The position numbers and the translations under genes were made by a program. A stretch of DNA of 64,000 bases from G032773895 sp965248935. GTDB lineage: Bacteria > Pseudomonadota > Gammaproteobacteria > Pseudomonadales > Cellvibrionaceae. This document shows, piece after piece, positions 7,857 to 17,068 of the stretch (position 1 is the stretch's first letter; each line of letters starts with the position of its first letter). The notes below the pieces were generated by a model. It did no database searches. It was not told the DNA's origin and worked only from the letters and a program-made list of their open reading frames with translations. The stretch spans positions 2,914,001 to 2,978,000 of the forward strand of contig OZ252214.1 in assembly GCA_965248935.1 (NCBI GenBank), in the 5' to 3' direction.

Positions 7857-9549
7857 ATTGAAAATGATGTCGGTGCTTATGACTTTATTAAAGCTCTCAA
7901 GAACGTTTGTAATGTTTTTGAGTACGGTTTTCCTTTTTATTGTTGGGTGTACAAATACACCGCAAGAACAAACCGTTATGGAATCTGAGATTGAAAAGTC
8001 CATAAATGATAGCATTTCGAATAGTGAAGCCTCTTCTTCTGTTCCAGATGACGTGACTCAAGCGCTATTTGATTCTTCCTCTTATAGAAACGGGACAAGT
8101 AATACACCATCAATTTCGCAACGGTTTGATGTGTCGGTCAACCGTGTTCCCGCAAGGACATTTTTCTTGAGTCTAGTCGCTGACTCGGGAGTGAATGTTG
8201 TCGCTCACCCAGAAGTATCTGGCACCATTACCATGGAGCTGAGTAATGTAACCGTTCAGGAAGTCTTAGATGTTACCCGCGAAGTCTATGGTTACGAGTT
8301 CAAGTTAAAAAAAGGTATCTACTCTATTTATCCACGAAAAATAAGAACGGAAATTTTCCCGATTAACTATTTGGATATTCAGCGTTCAGGGGTAACCGAT
8401 ACAAGTGTGCTAATTGGTCAAATTAACTCTCAAGGCTCGGCGAATAATAGAGGTTCTGGAAATCAATCAGAATCAGAAAGCGATTCTACCGATGGTTCTC
8501 GTAATACCGCTCAGTCGTCTTCTGGTACTCGGGTTGTCACCAAGACGAAAACTAATTTTTGGGAAGGGTTACATCAATCTTTGTATGCCATTGTAGGTGG
8601 TGAATCTGATGGCCGAATGGTAATGACGAACCCTCAGTCGGGTTTAGTTATCGTCAAAGCGATGCCAAGTGAACTGAGATCCGTAAGAGAATTTTTGAGT
8701 AAGTCCGAACTAAGTGTACAGCGACAGGTGGTACTGGAAACTAAAATACTAGAGGTTCGTTTAAATGATCGCTACGAAGCAGGCATAAATTGGGGGGCTA
8801 TCAGTGGAGAACTAGCTTTAGGGCAAACTATTTCGGGAGTTGGTTCTATCGGAGATGTTTTAAGGCGACCGAGTAATAGTGATGTTTCATATTCTTCCTC
8901 ATTTGCGGTAGCGGATATTACTAAGTTACTGAAGTTACTTGAAACACAAGGTAGCGTTCAGGTGTTGTCTAGCCCAAGAATTTCTACGGTTAACAATCAA
9001 AAAGCGATTATTAAGGTTGGCTCGGATGAATTCTTCGTTACGGGGTTATCAAACCAGACAACGTCTAATTCCTCTGCAACAACTTCGGTGCCAGAAATTG
9101 AACTGGACTCCTTTTTTAGTGGTATTGCTTTAGATGTTACGCCGCAAATTGCCGAAGATGGTGATGTTATTCTTCATGTTCATCCGGTTGTGAGTGATGT
9201 GCAAGATCAAATAAAAGAAATAAATATCGCCAATGAGAAATTTACCCTACCTTTAGCCCTTCGTGATATTAGAGAATCGGATAGTATTGTTCGAGCCAAA
9301 AACGGTGAAGTAGTAGTATTGGGTGGATTGATGCAAGAAGTGGCCATAGATGTGAATAAAAAACGTCCTGGAGTCGGTGATGTGCCTGGTGTAAACGTTT
9401 TGTTTAAGTCTAAAGAAAAATCCACGATTAAAACAGAGCTTGTAATTTTGATGCGCCCTATAGTGGTTACAGACGGCGTTTGGGGTGATCAACTTAAACA
9501 AAATGCGGACAGAATAAAATTAATATCTGATTACTATCGTTCTTTTTAA
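7849..9549 (+). CDS. mshL: MSHA outer-membrane secretin MshL
   Basis: Secretin (PilQ/GspD family) that forms the outer-membrane pore for the MSHA pilus. The start at 7849 has GGAGG 8 bases upstream; a longer frame to 7789 would run through most of the end of mshK. The N-terminus is a lipoprotein signal: a hydrophobic stretch ending FIVGC, the lipobox cysteine near residue 36. Next come a short secretin/TonB N-terminal domain (~85-150: ARTFFLSLVADSGVNVV), a serine-rich linker (~195-225) and the secretin core (~270-550). The core contains VLETKILEVRLND, VQVLSSPRISTVNNQKA and the terminal GEVVVLGGLMQ and PGVGDVPG motifs. About 566 residues. Confidence 0.92.
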   Translation: MSRLKMMSVLMTLLKLSRTFVMFLSTVFLFIVGCTNTPQEQTVMESEIEKSINDSISNSEASSSVPDDVTQALFDSSSYRNGTSNTPSISQRFDVSVNRVPARTFFLSLVADSGVNVVAHPEVSGTITMELSNVTVQEVLDVTREVYGYEFKLKKGIYSIYPRKIRTEIFPINYLDIQRSGVTDTSVLIGQINSQGSANNRGSGNQSESESDSTDGSRNTAQSSSGTRVVTKTKTNFWEGLHQSLYAIVGGESDGRMVMTNPQSGLVIVKAMPSELRSVREFLSKSELSVQRQVVLETKILEVRLNDRYEAGINWGAISGELALGQTISGVGSIGDVLRRPSNSDVSYSSSFAVADITKLLKLLETQGSVQVLSSPRISTVNNQKAIIKVGSDEFFVTGLSNQTTSNSSATTSVPEIELDSFFSGIALDVTPQIAEDGDVILHVHPVVSDVQDQIKEINIANEKFTLPLALRDIRESDSIVRAKNGEVVVLGGLMQEVAIDVNKKRPGVGDVPGVNVLFKSKEKSTIKTELVILMRPIVVTDGVWGDQLKQNADRIKLISDYYRSF

Positions 9550-9575
9550 AAAATTAAAAGCGGAGCTTGCTCCAA

Positions 9576-10451
9576 ATGTACAAAACTTTATATCAAGATC
9601 ATTTTGGCCTTAGTGAACCTCCGTTTTCCATTACCCCGGATACGCAATTTTTTCTAAATCATCAAAGTCATCGTTTAGCTTTAAATACGATGCTAGTTGC
9701 GTTAAGGCACTGTGAAGGGTTTATCAAAATTGTGGGTGAAGTGGGAACAGGTAAAACACTGTTGTGTCGGATTTTATTGTCACATCTTAATAAAAACTTT
9801 GTAACAGCGTACATTCCGAATCCTTTTCTAACGCCGGATGAATTGAAAGCATTTGTTGCGCAAGAAATTGGTGCGGAGTATAAACCGCAGATGCAAGCAC
9901 ACGTTTTGATGTCTTCTATATATCGCAAGCTTATTCAGCTAAGCCGTCAACGCAAACAAGTCGTTTTGATTGTGGATGAAGCACAAGCTATGCCGAGAGA
10001 GACGATTGAATGCTTACGTTTATTAACAAATTTGGAAACAGAAAAGAGAAAATTGTTGCAAGTTATTATTATGGGGCAACCTGAATTGGATGTATTGCTT
10101 GATAGGGACGATTTGCGGCAATTAAAACAAAGAATTATTTTTTCCGAAAACCTTAAACCGTTTTCAAGTCCAGGGGTGGCAGACTATATCTCTCATCGTA
10201 TCCGCTCAGCGGGTAGTAGAGATAGGTTGTTTACCCGTGGAGCATTATGGTTGTTACACAAAGGAACAGGAGGCATTCCTCGATTAATTAATATTTTATG
10301 TCACAAAGCTTTGATTTCTGCATACGGGATGGGAGATAAAAAAGTGGGGATTATTCATGTAGCTAAGGCTATAGCGGATACAAATGAAAGTCGAATGCTG
10401 GGAAAATTGTGTTCATGGCATTATCGGTTTTATAAACCGTTTGTAGCCTAA
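9576..10451 (+). CDS. mshM: MSHA-associated ExeA-type ATPase MshM
   Basis: AAA ATPase of the ExeA/GspA group. It starts MYKTLYQDHFGLSEPPF, the standard opening. The ATG at 9576 has GGAG 10 bases upstream; a TTG at 9567 is too close to that site. Walker A is GEVGTGKT (~49-56), Walker B is VVLIVDEAQ, and the sensor/C-terminal part has GGIPRLINILC, a hallmark of this family. Unlike GspA in the same window, it has no membrane helix or peptidoglycan-binding domain after the ATPase, so it should act in the cytosol, probably with MshN encoded next. About 291 residues. Confidence 0.9.
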   Translation: MYKTLYQDHFGLSEPPFSITPDTQFFLNHQSHRLALNTMLVALRHCEGFIKIVGEVGTGKTLLCRILLSHLNKNFVTAYIPNPFLTPDELKAFVAQEIGAEYKPQMQAHVLMSSIYRKLIQLSRQRKQVVLIVDEAQAMPRETIECLRLLTNLETEKRKLLQVIIMGQPELDVLLDRDDLRQLKQRIIFSENLKPFSSPGVADYISHRIRSAGSRDRLFTRGALWLLHKGTGGIPRLINILCHKALISAYGMGDKKVGIIHVAKAIADTNESRMLGKLCSWHYRFYKPFVA

Positions 10452-10466
10452 AAATAAAGGTGTTCC

Positions 10467-11906
10467 GTGAGTTTAATTAATGATGCACTGATTGATCTTG
10501 AATCTAGAGGAGTCTCTCCTCTAAAAAATACAAACGCAGATAGAAGCGAGGCAAAACAGCACAAAACGGGTATAGGTAATCGTTATAGGTTTATTCTTGG
10601 CGGGAGTTTGATCTTTGCTGGAATAATTACAACAATGAACCTAGCTGGCCGAGGAGCTGAAGAAGAAGATATTTCCTTGCAAATAGCGGAATCTGAAAAT
10701 AGTTTTATCTCTGAAGCCGTACTTGCAAATAAAGAGCCTGCTCCGGCTAAGTCTGTACTTGCGGAACCTGTCTCTACAGGGGCTGTATTTGCAGAGCCCG
10801 TATTTACAGAGAGAGTTACCGCTGTACCGAAAAAGATATTAGTGAAAAACTTTATCGAATTAGATGACCGGGAAAAAGAACTAAATGAAAAAGAGTTAAA
10901 TAGACAAAATAAAATTTCTTCACTCCTGGAATCGGCAAAGTATGCGTATGAAAAAAATAGATTAACGCTGTCTAGAGAATCAAGCGCTTTTGCGCTCTAT
11001 TCTCAAGTTTCCGCTTTGGACCCGAAAAATTTGCAAGCGAAGCTAGGAATTAAGGAGTTGGAGTCTCGATATCAAGAAATCTTAATGGGACACCTTAAAT
11101 CTGAAAATTTAGACAAAGCAAAATTGATGCTCGCTCGTGCGAATGAACTTGGGCTAAAGATAAATGGCTTGCCGTTAATTAAAGAAATGGTTAACAAGGT
11201 TGAGATAAGACGTGTTCAATATGGCCCTGTTGTACAGAAAGCTATAGTTACGGAACCAACAATTAAAATTAACAAATCGAGAAAGTATCAAGTCGAACAG
11301 CAATTGATTCAAGTGGATGACTTATTAATAAATCGCCAATATGCCATGGCTGAAGCTCAATTAAATATGCTTCTTGATGCAGATATAAATAATGAACAAG
11401 CTCGTATTCGTTTATTCGACTTGTATATGTTGCAATCTCATTTTATGGGCGCGAGAAAATTAAGTGATCGTACAGGTGGTAGCGAGACTCTTAATATTTA
11501 TATGAAAGCTCGGATCGTACAGCTTGATCAAGGCGATTGGGCGGCTGTAGAACACTTGGAAAGTCATGACCCTGAAATTGGTTTTGCTGAAAAGTACCTT
11601 GCTTTTTACGCTGCACTATTACAAAAAAATAAAAAGTGGGAAGCTGCGGAAACAGTTTATCAAAAACTTGTTAGGTTAAATTCAGGAGTGTCGAATTACT
11701 GGTTAGGCTTGGCGGTTTGCCTCGACTCGTTAAAAGATGAGTTAGGTGCATTACAGGCATTCCAGCAAGTCAAAATAATTGGTGTATCAAATAAATCGGT
11801 TGCTAAATATAGTGATTCTCGAATAAATGCACTTACCGCTCAACTGAAGAAGCAAAGAAATGCTTCGAGCGGCGAAGCTGGTCTAGCAGATGCGTTGGAA
11901 TGGTAA
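10467..11906 (+). CDS. mshN: MSHA biogenesis TPR protein MshN
   Basis: GTG start after AAAGGTG. The 479-residue protein begins MSLINDALIDLESRG, followed by one transmembrane helix (~42-60). A Pro/Ala/Glu-rich stretch then repeats the theme AEPV..F (~95-120), and the C-terminal half is built of tetratricopeptide-like helices (~150-460). It should be anchored in the inner membrane with the repeats in the periplasm, a protein-interaction scaffold of the MSHA machine. The N-terminal signature matches that of GspB in this window (MSLILDALNKAD), and both genes follow an ExeA-type ATPase gene. This suggests a shared docking mode. The 5-base gap to mshE supports co-transcription. Confidence 0.85.
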   Translation: MSLINDALIDLESRGVSPLKNTNADRSEAKQHKTGIGNRYRFILGGSLIFAGIITTMNLAGRGAEEEDISLQIAESENSFISEAVLANKEPAPAKSVLAEPVSTGAVFAEPVFTERVTAVPKKILVKNFIELDDREKELNEKELNRQNKISSLLESAKYAYEKNRLTLSRESSAFALYSQVSALDPKNLQAKLGIKELESRYQEILMGHLKSENLDKAKLMLARANELGLKINGLPLIKEMVNKVEIRRVQYGPVVQKAIVTEPTIKINKSRKYQVEQQLIQVDDLLINRQYAMAEAQLNMLLDADINNEQARIRLFDLYMLQSHFMGARKLSDRTGGSETLNIYMKARIVQLDQGDWAAVEHLESHDPEIGFAEKYLAFYAALLQKNKKWEAAETVYQKLVRLNSGVSNYWLGLAVCLDSLKDELGALQAFQQVKIIGVSNKSVAKYSDSRINALTAQLKKQRNASSGEAGLADALEW

Positions 11907-11911
11907 ATTGA

Positions 11912-13645
11912 ATGCAAAAAAGAATTAGACTTGGAGATTTACTTGTTGCTCAACAGCTAATTAGCCAGGAACAACTGGAATTGGCGTTGTCGGAGCAAAA
12001 AAACAGTGGGCGTAAGTTAGGTCGGCAACTAGTTGAAATGGGGTTTGTCGAAGACAATACGCTGCTTTCTCTTTTATCTAAACAATTAGACATTCCTTTT
12101 ATTGAACTTAAGCACTATCGTTTTAATCGTGATTTAGTGCAGATGCTACCGGAAACCATGGCCCGCCGTTATCGAGTAATGATATTGAGTGAGGATTCTG
12201 AAGGCATCTTGCTTGGCATGTCTGATCCGACGGATATATTTGGTTTAGATGAAATTCAAAAGGTTCTTACCAAACGTATTAAGCCTGCGGTAGTTCGTGA
12301 GGCAGAACTACTTGATATTTTAGATATTGCCTATAGTCGTGCAAGTGAAATTGCCAACTTGGCGGGGGAGTTGGACGAAGAGCTAGAAGACATTGCGGTC
12401 GATTTGTCGGATATAGTTACCGATGCTACCGATACCGATGCTCCTGTTGTTCGTCTACTGCAAAAAATATTTGAAGAAGCGATAAATACTAAAGCGTCAG
12501 ACATTCATATCGAGCCAGATGAAACAGTGCTGCGAATACGCCAACGCATTGATGGCGTGCTTGTTGAGCAAATTATGAATGAAAAGCGAATTGCGGGTGC
12601 GTTGGTAGTACGCCTTAAATTAATGTCTAACTTGGATATTTCCGAGAAACGTTTGCCTCAAGATGGTCGTTTTCACTTAAAAGTGGGTGGCCATAATATT
12701 GATGTGCGTTTATCGACTATGCCAGTACAATTTGGCGAGTCAGTAGTGATGCGGATACTCGACCAGACCGATGGAATCAGGTCACTTTCTGCTGTTGGGA
12801 TGCCGAGCGAATATGTAAAACGATTTCGGCATTTAATTGCTCGTCCTCACGGTCTTATTCTTGTTACTGGTCCCACGGGCAGTGGTAAAACGACTACTCT
12901 ATATGGTGCTTTGACGGAATTAAATACGCCTGAAACAAAAATTATTACGGTTGAAGACCCGGTTGAATATCGTCTACCCAGAGTGAGCCAAGTACAGGTT
13001 CATGAAAAAATTGGTTTAACCTTTGGGCATGTATTACGAGCAACGTTGCGCCAAGACCCGGACGTATTATTGGTTGGAGAGATTCGAGATTCTGAGTCTG
13101 CAGAAATTGCCCTACGTGCAGCGATGACGGGGCATATGGTGTTGTCTACACTGCATACCAATGATGCCGTGACTTCCGCACTCAGACTTGTGGATATGGG
13201 GGTAGACCCCTACTTGGTTGCTTCTAGTCTAAAAGCGATTGTCGCTCAGCGACTGGTTCGCAGAGTCTGTGAAAGCTGCGCAGAGCCGCATACATTTAAT
13301 GATTCAGAAAAGCATTTATTAAGACACTTATTAAGAGGTGGGAACGCACCCAACGCGAAATTTATGAAAGGTGCGGGTTGTCCTCACTGTTATAACACGG
13401 GATACAGAGGACGAATTGGTGTTTTTGAATTGTTAGAGTTGAATTCAAAAATGGGTGATGCGCTAAGAGATAACAACGTTCGTGGGTTTAATGATGCCGC
13501 TCATGCACATCCTCATTTCCGACCTCTAAGTGCTGTAGCACTAGATTATGCGATGGAAGGAATAACCACACTGGAAGAGGTTGTGAGAGTCTCTGCTCTT
13601 GTTGAAGATGAAAGCCTAAGTGAAATTGAAGAAAGCCAGCGCTAG
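11912..13645 (+). CDS. mshE: MSHA pilus extension ATPase MshE
   Basis: Cytosolic hexameric ATPase of the GspE/PilB family that powers pilus extension. 577 residues. The N-terminal GspE-II domain (~1-145) starts KRIRLGDLLVAQQLIS, a form that in MshE homologues binds cyclic di-GMP. The RLGDLLV...QL pattern and its second copy near ~35-60 fit the MshEN fold, so c-di-GMP control is a reasonable inference. The motor part has Walker A GPTGSGKTTT (~320-329), the Asp box, Walker B LVGEIRDSESAEIALRAA, and a His box (LSTLHTNDA). A zinc-binding tetracysteine module follows (CESC ... CPHC, ~450-490). Start and length are typical. Confidence 0.93.
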   Translation: MQKRIRLGDLLVAQQLISQEQLELALSEQKNSGRKLGRQLVEMGFVEDNTLLSLLSKQLDIPFIELKHYRFNRDLVQMLPETMARRYRVMILSEDSEGILLGMSDPTDIFGLDEIQKVLTKRIKPAVVREAELLDILDIAYSRASEIANLAGELDEELEDIAVDLSDIVTDATDTDAPVVRLLQKIFEEAINTKASDIHIEPDETVLRIRQRIDGVLVEQIMNEKRIAGALVVRLKLMSNLDISEKRLPQDGRFHLKVGGHNIDVRLSTMPVQFGESVVMRILDQTDGIRSLSAVGMPSEYVKRFRHLIARPHGLILVTGPTGSGKTTTLYGALTELNTPETKIITVEDPVEYRLPRVSQVQVHEKIGLTFGHVLRATLRQDPDVLLVGEIRDSESAEIALRAAMTGHMVLSTLHTNDAVTSALRLVDMGVDPYLVASSLKAIVAQRLVRRVCESCAEPHTFNDSEKHLLRHLLRGGNAPNAKFMKGAGCPHCYNTGYRGRIGVFELLELNSKMGDALRDNNVRGFNDAAHAHPHFRPLSAVALDYAMEGITTLEEVVRVSALVEDESLSEIEESQR

Positions 13646-13653
13646 AGAATTTT

Positions 13654-14877
13654 ATGCCCCATTACAAATTTCAAGGTCGTTCTAATCAAGGTCAATCCGT
13701 AACAGGGAAGCTTGAAGCCGCGACGCCAGACGCTGTAGCAACGCAATTAATTACGCGGGGGGTGACACCCGTAAAAATTGAAGAAATTGCGTTAAGTGCT
13801 TCATTTTCTAAAAAAATGAGCGGTGTTTTAGGGGCAGACAAAATATCTCCCGTCGACTTGATTATGTTTTGTCGGCAAATGTATACGATAACGAAAGCAG
13901 GAATACCATTAACCCGTGGATTAAGAGGGTTGTCAGCCAGTATTCGGCACTTAGGTTTTCAAGAGGTATTGATTGAGGTTGCCGATAAGTTGGAAACGGG
14001 GGCAAGCCTATCTCAATCGATGAATTATCATAAGAAAATCTTTAATAATTTATTTATTAGTATGGTTAACGTAGGCGAAAGTACGGGGCAACTAGATAAA
14101 ATTTTTCATCAAATGAGTTTTTATTTAGAGAGAGATGAAGAAACTAAAAAAAGAGTTAAATCAGCGTTACGCTACCCAAGCTTTGTGGTGATTGCGTTAG
14201 TTGTTGCTATGGCGATAGTGAATATCTTTGTTATCCCTGAATTTGCTAATCTGTTTTCTTCCTTTGGAGCCAAACTACCTTTAGTTACCCGGATACTGAT
14301 AGGTACTTCAAATATTTTTGTGAATTATTGGCATATCTTATTGCTTGGCTCGGTTTGTATTGTGGGAGGTTTTTACTACTTTATTCGTACACGAGAGGGC
14401 GAGTTATTGTGGGGAAAATATAAAATGAAGTTGCCTATTGTAGGTGGAATTATTGAGAGGGCATCAATGGCGCGATATGCTCGTAGTTTTGGTTTAATGT
14501 TACGAGCGGGGGTTCCTCTTACGCAGGCTTTAGGGCTTTGCTCAGCAGCGATTGACAATTTGTATTTGTCAGAAAAAATACAAAAAATTAGAACGGGTAT
14601 TGAACGTGGTGAAAGCCTTTTGCGTACCCATGCCCAATCAGAAATGTTTACTCCTTTAGTTATACAGATGATTTCCGTGGGAGAAGAGAGTGGTCAAGTT
14701 GAGGTGCTTTTAACTGAGGTGGCGGAGTTTTATGAAAGAGAAGTTGATTATGATCTGAAAACGCTTACAGATCGAATTGAGCCGATTCTCATTGTAATTA
14801 TGGCTGTATTTGTTGCAGTATTGGCACTAGGAATATTTCTTCCGATGTGGAGTCTTTACGAAGTTCAGTCAGGATAA
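13654..14877 (+). CDS. mshG: MSHA inner-membrane platform protein MshG
   Basis: GspF/PilC-family platform protein. 407 residues with two repeated T2SSF cytosolic domains (~65-190 and ~265-390) and three membrane helices (~172-195, ~222-245, ~375-400). Typical sequence marks are the opening HYKFQGRSNQGQSVTGKLEA, FCRQMYTITKAGIPL and the repeat version ARSFGLMLRAGVPL. The two 'GESTGQLD' and 'GEESGQVE' motifs are diagnostic of the family. It lies 8 bp after mshE. It would be rotated by, or contact, MshE and pass pilin subunits to the base of the fibre. Confidence 0.93.
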   Translation: MPHYKFQGRSNQGQSVTGKLEAATPDAVATQLITRGVTPVKIEEIALSASFSKKMSGVLGADKISPVDLIMFCRQMYTITKAGIPLTRGLRGLSASIRHLGFQEVLIEVADKLETGASLSQSMNYHKKIFNNLFISMVNVGESTGQLDKIFHQMSFYLERDEETKKRVKSALRYPSFVVIALVVAMAIVNIFVIPEFANLFSSFGAKLPLVTRILIGTSNIFVNYWHILLLGSVCIVGGFYYFIRTREGELLWGKYKMKLPIVGGIIERASMARYARSFGLMLRAGVPLTQALGLCSAAIDNLYLSEKIQKIRTGIERGESLLRTHAQSEMFTPLVIQMISVGEESGQVEVLLTEVAEFYEREVDYDLKTLTDRIEPILIVIMAVFVAVLALGIFLPMWSLYEVQSG

Positions 14878-14881
14878 TGTC

Positions 14882-15406
14882 GTGAGAAATAATCTTTTTC
14901 AACAAGGGTTTAGTTTATTCGAGTTACTTATTGTACTGATCGTTATTTCGATTTTGTTGTACTTTGGTATTTCTAAGTACCAAAAACCTATTGATGACGC
15001 AACAAGAAACACATTTATTTTTCAAGCCAATACATTTTCACGAACGGTATTGAACCTTCATGGACAGTCAAAGATAGGAGGTAATACATTTATTACATTA
15101 ATGGGAGTAAAAATTAATTTGAATGAACATGGTTGGCCCGCCAATACCAATGATAACCTATCTGCACTATCAAAAAATCAAACGCCAGAAGAATGTCAAC
15201 AAATTTGGAATGCACTTTTTCAAAATCCACCGTCTAGTAGTATTTCAGCGAATCCAGCGTCAATTAAAGAAAATTATAGAATTTCCTCAATAAATGGTCG
15301 AATTTGCCGATATAAGTTAATGAGAAAACAGGAAGATTCTTATTTCTTTGACTATTATTTGGAGACAGGAGATGTAATTACCTCCCCTTTGGTTAATATT
15401 GAGTAA
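14882..15406 (+). CDS. Type IV prepilin-like minor pilin (MshF/MshB position)
   Basis: GTG start 4 bp after mshG. The 174-residue product opens with a short leader and a prepilin peptidase site, QQG|FSLFELLIVLIVISILLYF, with glutamate at mature position 5, so it should be processed and N-methylated like other pilins. The globular part is polar, Asn-rich and unlike the other pilins here; it contains two cysteines (near 109 and 142) that could form the C-terminal disulfide loop. In Vibrio-type loci this position between mshG and mshA holds mshF and mshB. I cannot tell which one it corresponds to and leave the symbol empty. Confidence 0.75.
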   Translation: MRNNLFQQGFSLFELLIVLIVISILLYFGISKYQKPIDDATRNTFIFQANTFSRTVLNLHGQSKIGGNTFITLMGVKINLNEHGWPANTNDNLSALSKNQTPEECQQIWNALFQNPPSSSISANPASIKENYRISSINGRICRYKLMRKQEDSYFFDYYLETGDVITSPLVNIE

Positions 15407-15421
15407 AGCCAAAATATGTTA

Positions 15422-15450
15422 TTACCGATTTATTTGTATATTTGTATAGT
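15422..15450 (+). promoter_or_regulatory. Candidate sigma-70 promoter for mshA
   Basis: TTACCG (15422-15427) and TATAGT (15445-15450) are separated by 17 bases, about 100 bp upstream of mshA. The 150-bp gap before the major pilin is the largest in this half of the operon, which makes a local promoter for high pilin output plausible. The -35 match is poor. Confidence 0.3.
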
Positions 15451-15556
15451 GACAAAAAATGGGTATTAAAGCCGAAGGTGAACTAAGCAGTTATAAGTTA
15501 GCGTTATTTTGACTTAGGTTGCTATAACTAATTTTTATGATTTGGAGATTTGCTTT

Positions 15557-15979
15557 ATGGGCAGACAACAATCCGGTTTTACTTTGATTGAGCTGATTGC
15601 CGTACTGGTTATTTTGGGTATATTAGCGGCAACCGCTGTTCCTAAATTTGTTGACCTTTCTGGTGCGGCTGAAAATGCTGCTGTAAAAAACCTTGCAGGC
15701 TCTATTGAAAGTGCCGCAGCGCTTAACCACGCTATAGACATTGCGAACTCGGCTGGGCTGACAAGCGATACCGCCGAACAAGTTGACGCATGTACTCTCG
15801 TGGATGCTGAATCCTTGCTACTCAGCCCGCTTCCAGTAGATGATCTTGGCGCGGCTCTATATGCTGTGACTGGCACCGCCGCAGTGACAGTTAACGGTTC
15901 GACATTAAGTTGTACTCTTAGAGGGCCTGGCTTAGGTGGTCCAAGTGCTGGCTTTATAATGATATCTGCGGGTATTTAG
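15557..15979 (+). CDS. mshA: MSHA major pilin MshA
   Basis: Type IV pilin. The ATG at 15557 has GGAG 9 bases upstream; the frame extends 5 codons further back but without a better site. The short leader GRQQSG is followed by FTLIELIAVLVILGILAAT, a standard class IVa N-terminus with glutamate 5. The sequence then continues AVPKFVDLSGAAENAA, the usual MshA/PilE-like heptad region. Two cysteines (near 77 and 121 of the precursor) can form the C-terminal disulfide. The Ala/Ser/Gly-rich, low-charge globular domain and the separate upstream promoter region fit the major subunit. About 140 residues. Confidence 0.87.
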   Translation: MGRQQSGFTLIELIAVLVILGILAATAVPKFVDLSGAAENAAVKNLAGSIESAAALNHAIDIANSAGLTSDTAEQVDACTLVDAESLLLSPLPVDDLGAALYAVTGTAAVTVNGSTLSCTLRGPGLGGPSAGFIMISAGI

Positions 15980-15998
15980 AGACAGACGGGTTTAACCA

Positions 15999-16448
15999 AT
16001 GGGGTCGCGTAAGTTCGTTTCATTGGGGTTTACCCTAGTCGAACTCATCACGGTTCTTGTTATACTTGGTATAATAGGAGTAACGGTTAGTAGCCGCCTT
16101 GCTCCTACAGCAACCTTTCAGTTACAAGCTAGCCGCGATAGAGTACTCGCGGCTTTTTTTATTGCTCAACAGCGAGCTATGTCGCAAACCTTGGGTGTTC
16201 AGTTGCTTGCTAGTCCATCGGCTATTGATATGCGTGTGGATACCGATGGTGATGGCAACTTTGCTGATGAAGCCAGTTTTAACCTGGATGAAAATGCCTT
16301 TCCCATTCAGCTTGATGATAATCAGACCCTATCAAATGGTACCTTTACATTTGATCGTCTTGGTTATACTGGCGCCGGCACCCTAACACTTACTCAAGGT
16401 AGTCGTTCCGTTGACATCAATGTGAGTTCAACAGGTTACGCTTACTGA
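15999..16448 (+). CDS. mshC: MSHA minor pilin MshC
   Basis: Prepilin-like protein of 149 residues, 19 bp after mshA. The leader ends SLG and the mature start is FTLVELITVLVILGIIGVT, with glutamate 5. The region after the helix, SRLAPTATFQLQASRDRVLAAFFIAQQRAMSQ, is characteristic of MshC/GspH-like minor pseudopilins (D-R-V...A...AQQ.AM). The C-terminal half is a small beta domain containing DTDGDGNFADEA, an acidic loop that could bind calcium. It probably belongs to the initiating tip complex of the pilus with MshD, MshO and MshP. The ribosome site is weak. Confidence 0.82.
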   Translation: MGSRKFVSLGFTLVELITVLVILGIIGVTVSSRLAPTATFQLQASRDRVLAAFFIAQQRAMSQTLGVQLLASPSAIDMRVDTDGDGNFADEASFNLDENAFPIQLDDNQTLSNGTFTFDRLGYTGAGTLTLTQGSRSVDINVSSTGYAY

Positions 16449-16561
16449 TTTTTCGTTTTTATTTCTCACGGCTATAAGCCAAAAACTTTTAGCCCCTTTT
16501 TATCTAAATGCTAAACTGTATAGGTTATATTTGCGTATTGGTTTAGCGTGAGGCGACCGAT

Positions 16562-17059
16562 TTGTATAGGTCAAAATTGACAAAGCAGCGTGGGGTAACC
16601 CTGATAGAAACTATGGTCTTTTTGGTTGTAGTGGGAATTGCCCTAGGTGCCCTTCTGCGAGTTTATCAACAGGCGGTGATGGACAGTGTTGATCCGGTTG
16701 TAAGAATTCGGGCTTTGGAAATTGCCCAAGCACAGTTAGATGAAATTATCGCACGTAAATTTGACGAAACGACCCCAGTAGGTGGTGTTCCCCCCTGCAA
16801 TGGGATAGGCGGTGATCCATGTACGGGCATCACTGCGGATACCGATTATGACGATGTAGGAGACTACAACGGCTATAGCGATACCAGCGATGCAAATTTT
16901 CTTGTTAATGTTCAGGTAAACGAGGCTGGAAGTGATTTAGGGGTTGCCAATGCCAATGCTAGGTTAATTTCTGTGACAGTTGATTATTTGGATAGTAACC
17001 CCTTGCGTGCGAGTGGTCGAGGGAGTCTTACTCTTTCGGTTTATCGAGTTAATTTCTGA
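16562..17059 (+). CDS. mshD: MSHA minor pilin MshD
   Basis: TTG start with GAGGCG 6 bases upstream. 165 residues. Prepilin site QRG|VTLIETMVFLVVVGIALGALL with glutamate 5. The segment after the helix, ALEIAQAQLDEIIARKFDETTP, is the GspI-like motif typical of MshD ('A.A.A.LDEI'). A Gly/Asp/Thr-rich loop with two cysteines (GVPPCNG ... GDPCTG) follows and probably forms a disulfide. A 113-bp gap separates it from mshC; I see no clear promoter in that gap, only an AT-rich stretch. Confidence 0.82.
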   Translation: MYRSKLTKQRGVTLIETMVFLVVVGIALGALLRVYQQAVMDSVDPVVRIRALEIAQAQLDEIIARKFDETTPVGGVPPCNGIGGDPCTGITADTDYDDVGDYNGYSDTSDANFLVNVQVNEAGSDLGVANANARLISVTVDYLDSNPLRASGRGSLTLSVYRVNF

Positions 17060-17068
17060 GTCCAACTT

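Noticed and set aside
15535..15876. Antisense frame of 113 codons over mshA
   Set aside because: A shadow of the Ala/Ser-rich pilin gene on the other strand.
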